Assembly (NCBI RefSeq): GCF_000717275.1
Contig: NZ_JNYV01000004.1
Coordinates: 1 to 64,000 of the forward strand
Direction of reading: 5' to 3'
DNA: 64,000 bases
Source of the DNA: Kitasatospora arboriphila
Lineage (GTDB): Bacteria > Actinomycetota > Actinomycetes > Mycobacteriales > Mycobacteriaceae
Under the pieces are notes generated by a model. It did not search any database. It saw nothing but the letters and a program-made list of their open reading frames with translations, and had not been told where the DNA came from. Positions 61,616-64,000 of this stretch are shown piece by piece. The translations under genes were made by a program, and so were the position numbers. How positions within the stretch are numbered: position 1 is the first letter of the stretch; each line of letters opens with the position of its first letter.

Positions 61616-62038
61616 TCACTCGTCGCGATCGGCCTGCTGCTTTTTGACGACTTTGAGTAGCTCGATGACCACGTCGAGGGTGTCGGTGGAGATGGCCTCT
61701 TGGCGGAACGCGGCCAGGTGCGCGCCGGTCTCGGCAGCCATCTGGACGTACTCACGCTGCTGCTCTACCCGCTTGAGGTCTTCATCGGGATCGGTCAGGA
61801 AATAAGTGACGCTGATCTCAAATGCTCGCGAGATCGCTTCGACGGTGCGGAACGACGGGGTTTTGGCCTTGCCCGTACGAAGCTGCGAGATGTACGCATC
61901 GCTGAGCGTGTATCCCAGCTGGTTGGCCTTCAGCGCGATCTTCTTGCCGGTGTAAGGAATACCGTTTTCGTCGCGCACCGTGCTGAACAGCTCATTCAGG
62001 TGCTCGGCAAAGCTCTTTCCATCTTGTACAGCTGCCAC
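61616..62038 (-). CDS. EspR-like helix-turn-helix nucleoid-associated regulator
   Basis: 140 residues. An N-terminal HTH (FAEHLNELFSTVRDENG, then TLSDAYISQLRTGKAKTPS) is followed by an ALSRAFEISVTYFLTD-type helix and a C-terminal helical dimerisation part. Layout and motifs recall EspR of M. tuberculosis, an unusual two-HTH dimer that binds far-apart sites and shapes chromatin. GTG 62038 has GGGAGATAGAGAA upstream. The 240 bases before it are notably AT-rich for this genome and probably hold its promoter. Confidence 0.82.
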   Translation of the reverse strand: MAAVQDGKSFAEHLNELFSTVRDENGIPYTGKKIALKANQLGYTLSDAYISQLRTGKAKTPSFRTVEAISRAFEISVTYFLTDPDEDLKRVEQQREYVQMAAETGAHLAAFRQEAISTDTLDVVIELLKVVKKQQADRDE

Positions 62039-62276
62039 TTCTCTATCTCCCAGACCTCTAATTTGACCCCGGCGGTATTGCAGGATCGAACTAGACCGAG
62101 ACTCTACCTTTAAAGTTCGCAAAATGGGTACCCAGAAAAGCACGCCGAACCAAGGGTTGACTTACTTAACTTTGTCCGCACTTTGGCGGTCGAAACCGCT
62201 GGTGTCCGCCGAGAGAACCTGGACGTTGGTTCAACAATCTTTGGACAGTTGTGCAGGTCAGTAGCCCAACCGGAGT

Positions 62277-62525
62277 TTATTGGTCTGTGGCGCTGGGTTT
62301 ATCGTCACCGTCGGCTTGGAATTTGGGATCTTTATTTCGGGCCTTGCGGTCGAGGTCATTGAGGAACTCGGGATCATCGTCCGGACCGACCGGGCCGCGG
62401 CGAATCTGCCGACCCGGTGTGCGATCGCTCGAGTGCCCCGGCATCGCGGGCGCGTCCGGGCCGAACGCACGCCACGCCAGGTAAGTGAGTGCCAGCAAGC
62501 CGATGATGGCGAGTAGGTAGATCAT
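62277..62525 (-). CDS. Small single-pass membrane protein, unknown function
   Basis: 82 residues: one N-terminal helix (IYLLAIIGLLALTYLAWRAF) and a hydrophilic tail rich in Asp and Lys (FLNDLDRKARNKDPKFQ). A good ribosome binding site (GGAGGTG) lies six bases before ATG 62525, and codon use has the GC-rich third positions of real genes. I do not recognise a family. Genes on both sides are small regulators on the same strand. Confidence 0.6.
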   Translation of the reverse strand: MIYLLAIIGLLALTYLAWRAFGPDAPAMPGHSSDRTPGRQIRRGPVGPDDDPEFLNDLDRKARNKDPKFQADGDDKPSATDQ

Positions 62526-62650
62526 GTCGGCACCTCCGAAATCAAAGCCGTGTCCTCCAGGCTACGGGAGGCGGGCTCGTGAGATGCCGGGCATTGAGGG
62601 CGATCGTGCGGTCTGGCGCGAGTTGCCCGCGGTTCGGCCTGAGTTGAATG

Positions 62651-62932
62651 TCAGCTGCCGGTGGCAGGGGTCCGGCGATTGAGTAGCGCGACCACGTCGG
62701 ACTCCCGGAAACGGCGGTGACCGCCCGGGGTGCGGATCGCCCCGAGGAGGCCTGAACTGGCCCAACGCGCCACAGTCTTGGGATTGACGTTGAACATCGC
62801 GGCAACCTGGCCGGGGGTGAGAGTGTGCTGGCTCGCTGCCTGCGGGCTCAGCGCCGGCGGGGCGATCCCTGCTGCAGATCCGTTGATACCCGAGTTCGGC
62901 ATGTTTGCACCGTGGGGGCTTGCAAACGTCAT
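62651..62932 (-). CDS. BldC-like MerR-family DNA-binding protein
   Basis: 93 residues. The C-terminal two thirds is a BldC-type winged helix: LTPGQVAAMFNVNPKTVARW, then LLGAIRTPGGHRRFRESDVV. In Streptomyces BldC binds head-to-tail on direct repeats and delays development; the role in Mycobacteriales is unclear. The first 30 residues are a disordered extension. ATG 62932 has AGGAG seven bases upstream; an ATG at 62902 would drop ten residues. Confidence 0.85.
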   Translation of the reverse strand: MTFASPHGANMPNSGINGSAAGIAPPALSPQAASQHTLTPGQVAAMFNVNPKTVARWASSGLLGAIRTPGGHRRFRESDVVALLNRRTPATGS

Positions 62933-63143
62933 TTTTGCTCCTATCGAGTCCGGCCATCGGCCGCGCCGTGACTCCTGACGGAGGTTTCGGCGGGTCGCGA
63001 AGAATCCTGCGGGTGTCGGTGGCCGCGACGATCCGCGAGTCACCGCGACCTCATGGTTACACCCGAAACCCCAGGTATTCGAACGGTCAGCTGTTGGTAA
63101 AGGGATCGCAAAGGCGCCCGTTTCGGGTCCGTGCGGAGAGAAG

Positions 63144-63149
63144 TAAGGT
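63144..63149 (+). promoter_or_regulatory. -10 box for a leaderless DUF4229-like transcript
   Basis: TAAGGT, then seven bases, then GTG at 63157. No Shine-Dalgarno is present. Confidence 0.5.
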
Positions 63150-63156
63150 CTAGTTC

Positions 63157-63603
63157 GTGAGCGAACAAGCAGCCGGAGGCGGAATCGGACCTGACGGCGC
63201 AGGCGGATCCAAGAGCGACAAGCCGGGCGGCCGGCGCGCGCCGTCGGCCAAGAAGACGGCTCCGGCCGTGGAACCGAGCCCGGGGGCCGGTCGCCGTCTC
63301 GCGTTCGATCTGCTTGCCTTCACCGTCGCGCGGATCGCCCTGGTGATCGCGTTGGCAGGAGGTATCTACCTACTCGGCCGCGCGGTCGGTGTGGACGTCC
63401 CCATCCTGGTTGCGGCGTTCTTTGCGGTGATCATCGCGCTGCCCCTGGGAATGGTCCTGTTCCGAGGACTGCGTGATCGCGTCAACGTCGGCATCGCGAC
63501 CGTCGATGCCGGCCGCAAGGCTCAGCGCGAGAACCTCAACGCCAGGTTGCGCGGTGAGGGACGGCCGGAGTCCGATGGCGGCTCCGGTTCGTCGAGTGTG
63601 TGA
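63157..63603 (+). CDS. DUF4229-like small membrane protein
   Basis: 148 residues. A disordered basic N-terminus (about 1-45, rich in Gly, Pro and Lys) precedes two transmembrane helices (IALVIALAGGIYLLGRAVG and VPILVAAFFAVIIALPLGMVLF) and a hydrophilic C-terminal part (RDRVNVGIATVDAGRKAQRE). The two-helix-plus-basic-tail layout fits DUF4229, an actinobacterial family of unknown function. GTG start with a -10 box seven bases upstream. Confidence 0.65.
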   Translation: MSEQAAGGGIGPDGAGGSKSDKPGGRRAPSAKKTAPAVEPSPGAGRRLAFDLLAFTVARIALVIALAGGIYLLGRAVGVDVPILVAAFFAVIIALPLGMVLFRGLRDRVNVGIATVDAGRKAQRENLNARLRGEGRPESDGGSGSSSV

Positions 63604-63618
63604 CGAGACGGGAATGAC

Positions 63619-64000
63619 ATGACCTCTGCCGATGGTGGAGCACGCACGCACGACATAGACCGCAGATCCGACCGCGGATGGGTCGACAATGCCGTGCGGC
63701 TGATCGATGCCGACGCCACCCGCAGCGCCGACACCCACCTGCTGCGGTTCCCGCTCCCCGCATGGTCGCGGTGGGAAGACGGCGCGGGCACGGCAGGGAT
63801 CTCGCTGTATCTGAAAGACGAGAGCACCCACATCACGGGCTCGCTCAAGCACCGCCTCGCACGTTCGCTCTTCCTGTACGCGCTGTGCAACGGCTGGATC
63901 ACCGAGGGCACCACGGTGATCGAGGCGTCGTCGGGGTCCACCGCCGTGTCGGAGGCATACTTCGCGCAGCTGATCGGGGTGCCGTTCATCGCGGTGATGC
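63619..64000 (+). CDS. PLP-dependent cysteine synthase/desulfhydrase family protein (Cds1-like), 5' part
   Basis: The first 127 residues of a fold-type II PLP enzyme; the gene runs off the window. [18 protein letters not shown] carries the PLP lysine in the SLKHR context and [16 protein letters not shown] the phosphate/substrate loop. These fit Cds1-type L-cysteine desulfhydrase (Rv3684 in M. tuberculosis) better than CysK or CysM, which have the lysine in a different motif. It would degrade cysteine to pyruvate, sulfide and ammonia. ATG 63619 follows the preceding gene by 15 bases. Confidence 0.8.
   Translation, partial: MTSADGGARTHDIDRRSDRGWVDNAVRLIDADATRSADTHLLRFPLPAWSRWEDGAGTAGISLYLKDESTHITGSLKHRLARSLFLYALCNGWITEGTTVIEASSGSTAVSEAYFAQLIGVPFIAVM

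Overview
The window is a GC-rich, gene-dense actinobacterial chromosome segment. Gene order and content point to the Mycobacteriales, most likely Gordonia or a close relative (inference). The backbone follows the order I know from Mycobacterium tuberculosis Rv0489 to Rv0529: gpm1, senX3-regX3, Rv0495c-like, ppx1, Rv0497/0498/0499-like, proC, Rv0500A-like, ribosomal protein bS22, galE2-like, Rv0502-like, serB1-like, Rv0508-like, hemA-hemC-hemD-hemB, two Rv0513/0514-like membrane genes, then hemL and the cytochrome c biogenesis genes. It differs by carrying rex in front of hemA, and I see no mmpS/mmpL genes. No integrase, transposase, phage gene, CRISPR array, tRNA or rRNA was found. No gap between genes exceeds about 260 bases.

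Layout. 1-4.1 kb: end of an acyl-CoA synthetase, an MFS exporter, a PtpB-like phosphatase, gpm1 and a small GNAT protein. 4.2-17.9 kb: senX3-regX3 and housekeeping genes. 18-25.9 kb: a rex-hemA-hemC-hemD-hemB run behind a perfect 18-bp Rex operator, followed by membrane genes. 25.9-55.2 kb: about 29 kb of accessory catabolism placed between hemB and hemL. 55.3-61.6 kb: hemL, a histidine phosphatase, then tlpA-ccdA-resB-ccsA (system II cytochrome c maturation). 61.6-64 kb: an EspR-like regulator, a BldC-like regulator, small membrane proteins and the start of a Cds1-like PLP enzyme.

The accessory block has three modules. (1) An acyl-CoA oxidase-like enzyme, an IPNS-type Fe(II)/2OG oxygenase, a yeast FCY1-type cytosine deaminase, a PucR regulator and an NCS1 permease: a nucleobase module. 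(2) An agmatine/putrescine-to-succinate pathway on the minus strand: aldehyde dehydrogenase, GABA transaminase, copper amine oxidase, succinate-semialdehyde dehydrogenase, N-carbamoylputrescine amidase and agmatine deiminase, with a second PucR regulator diverging from its head. (3) A sugar-alcohol module resembling the tetritol clusters of M. smegmatis: FGGY kinase, a frameshifted SDR, a SorC regulator, an EltD-type dehydrogenase, a complete ABC importer with two ATPases, a DhaK-DhaL kinase and an RpiB-type isomerase. The TIM-barrel isomerase needed for the L-erythrulose branch is not present here.

Structural signals include two 59-bp palindromic elements flanking an HD-domain gene with paired compensatory base changes, 5.5 copies of a 21-bp tandem repeat starting on the hemB stop codon, two intergenic hairpins sharing one arm sequence, three operator-like repeats before the EltD gene, and a recurring TANNNT box 6-7 bases before start codons, indicating leaderless transcripts.
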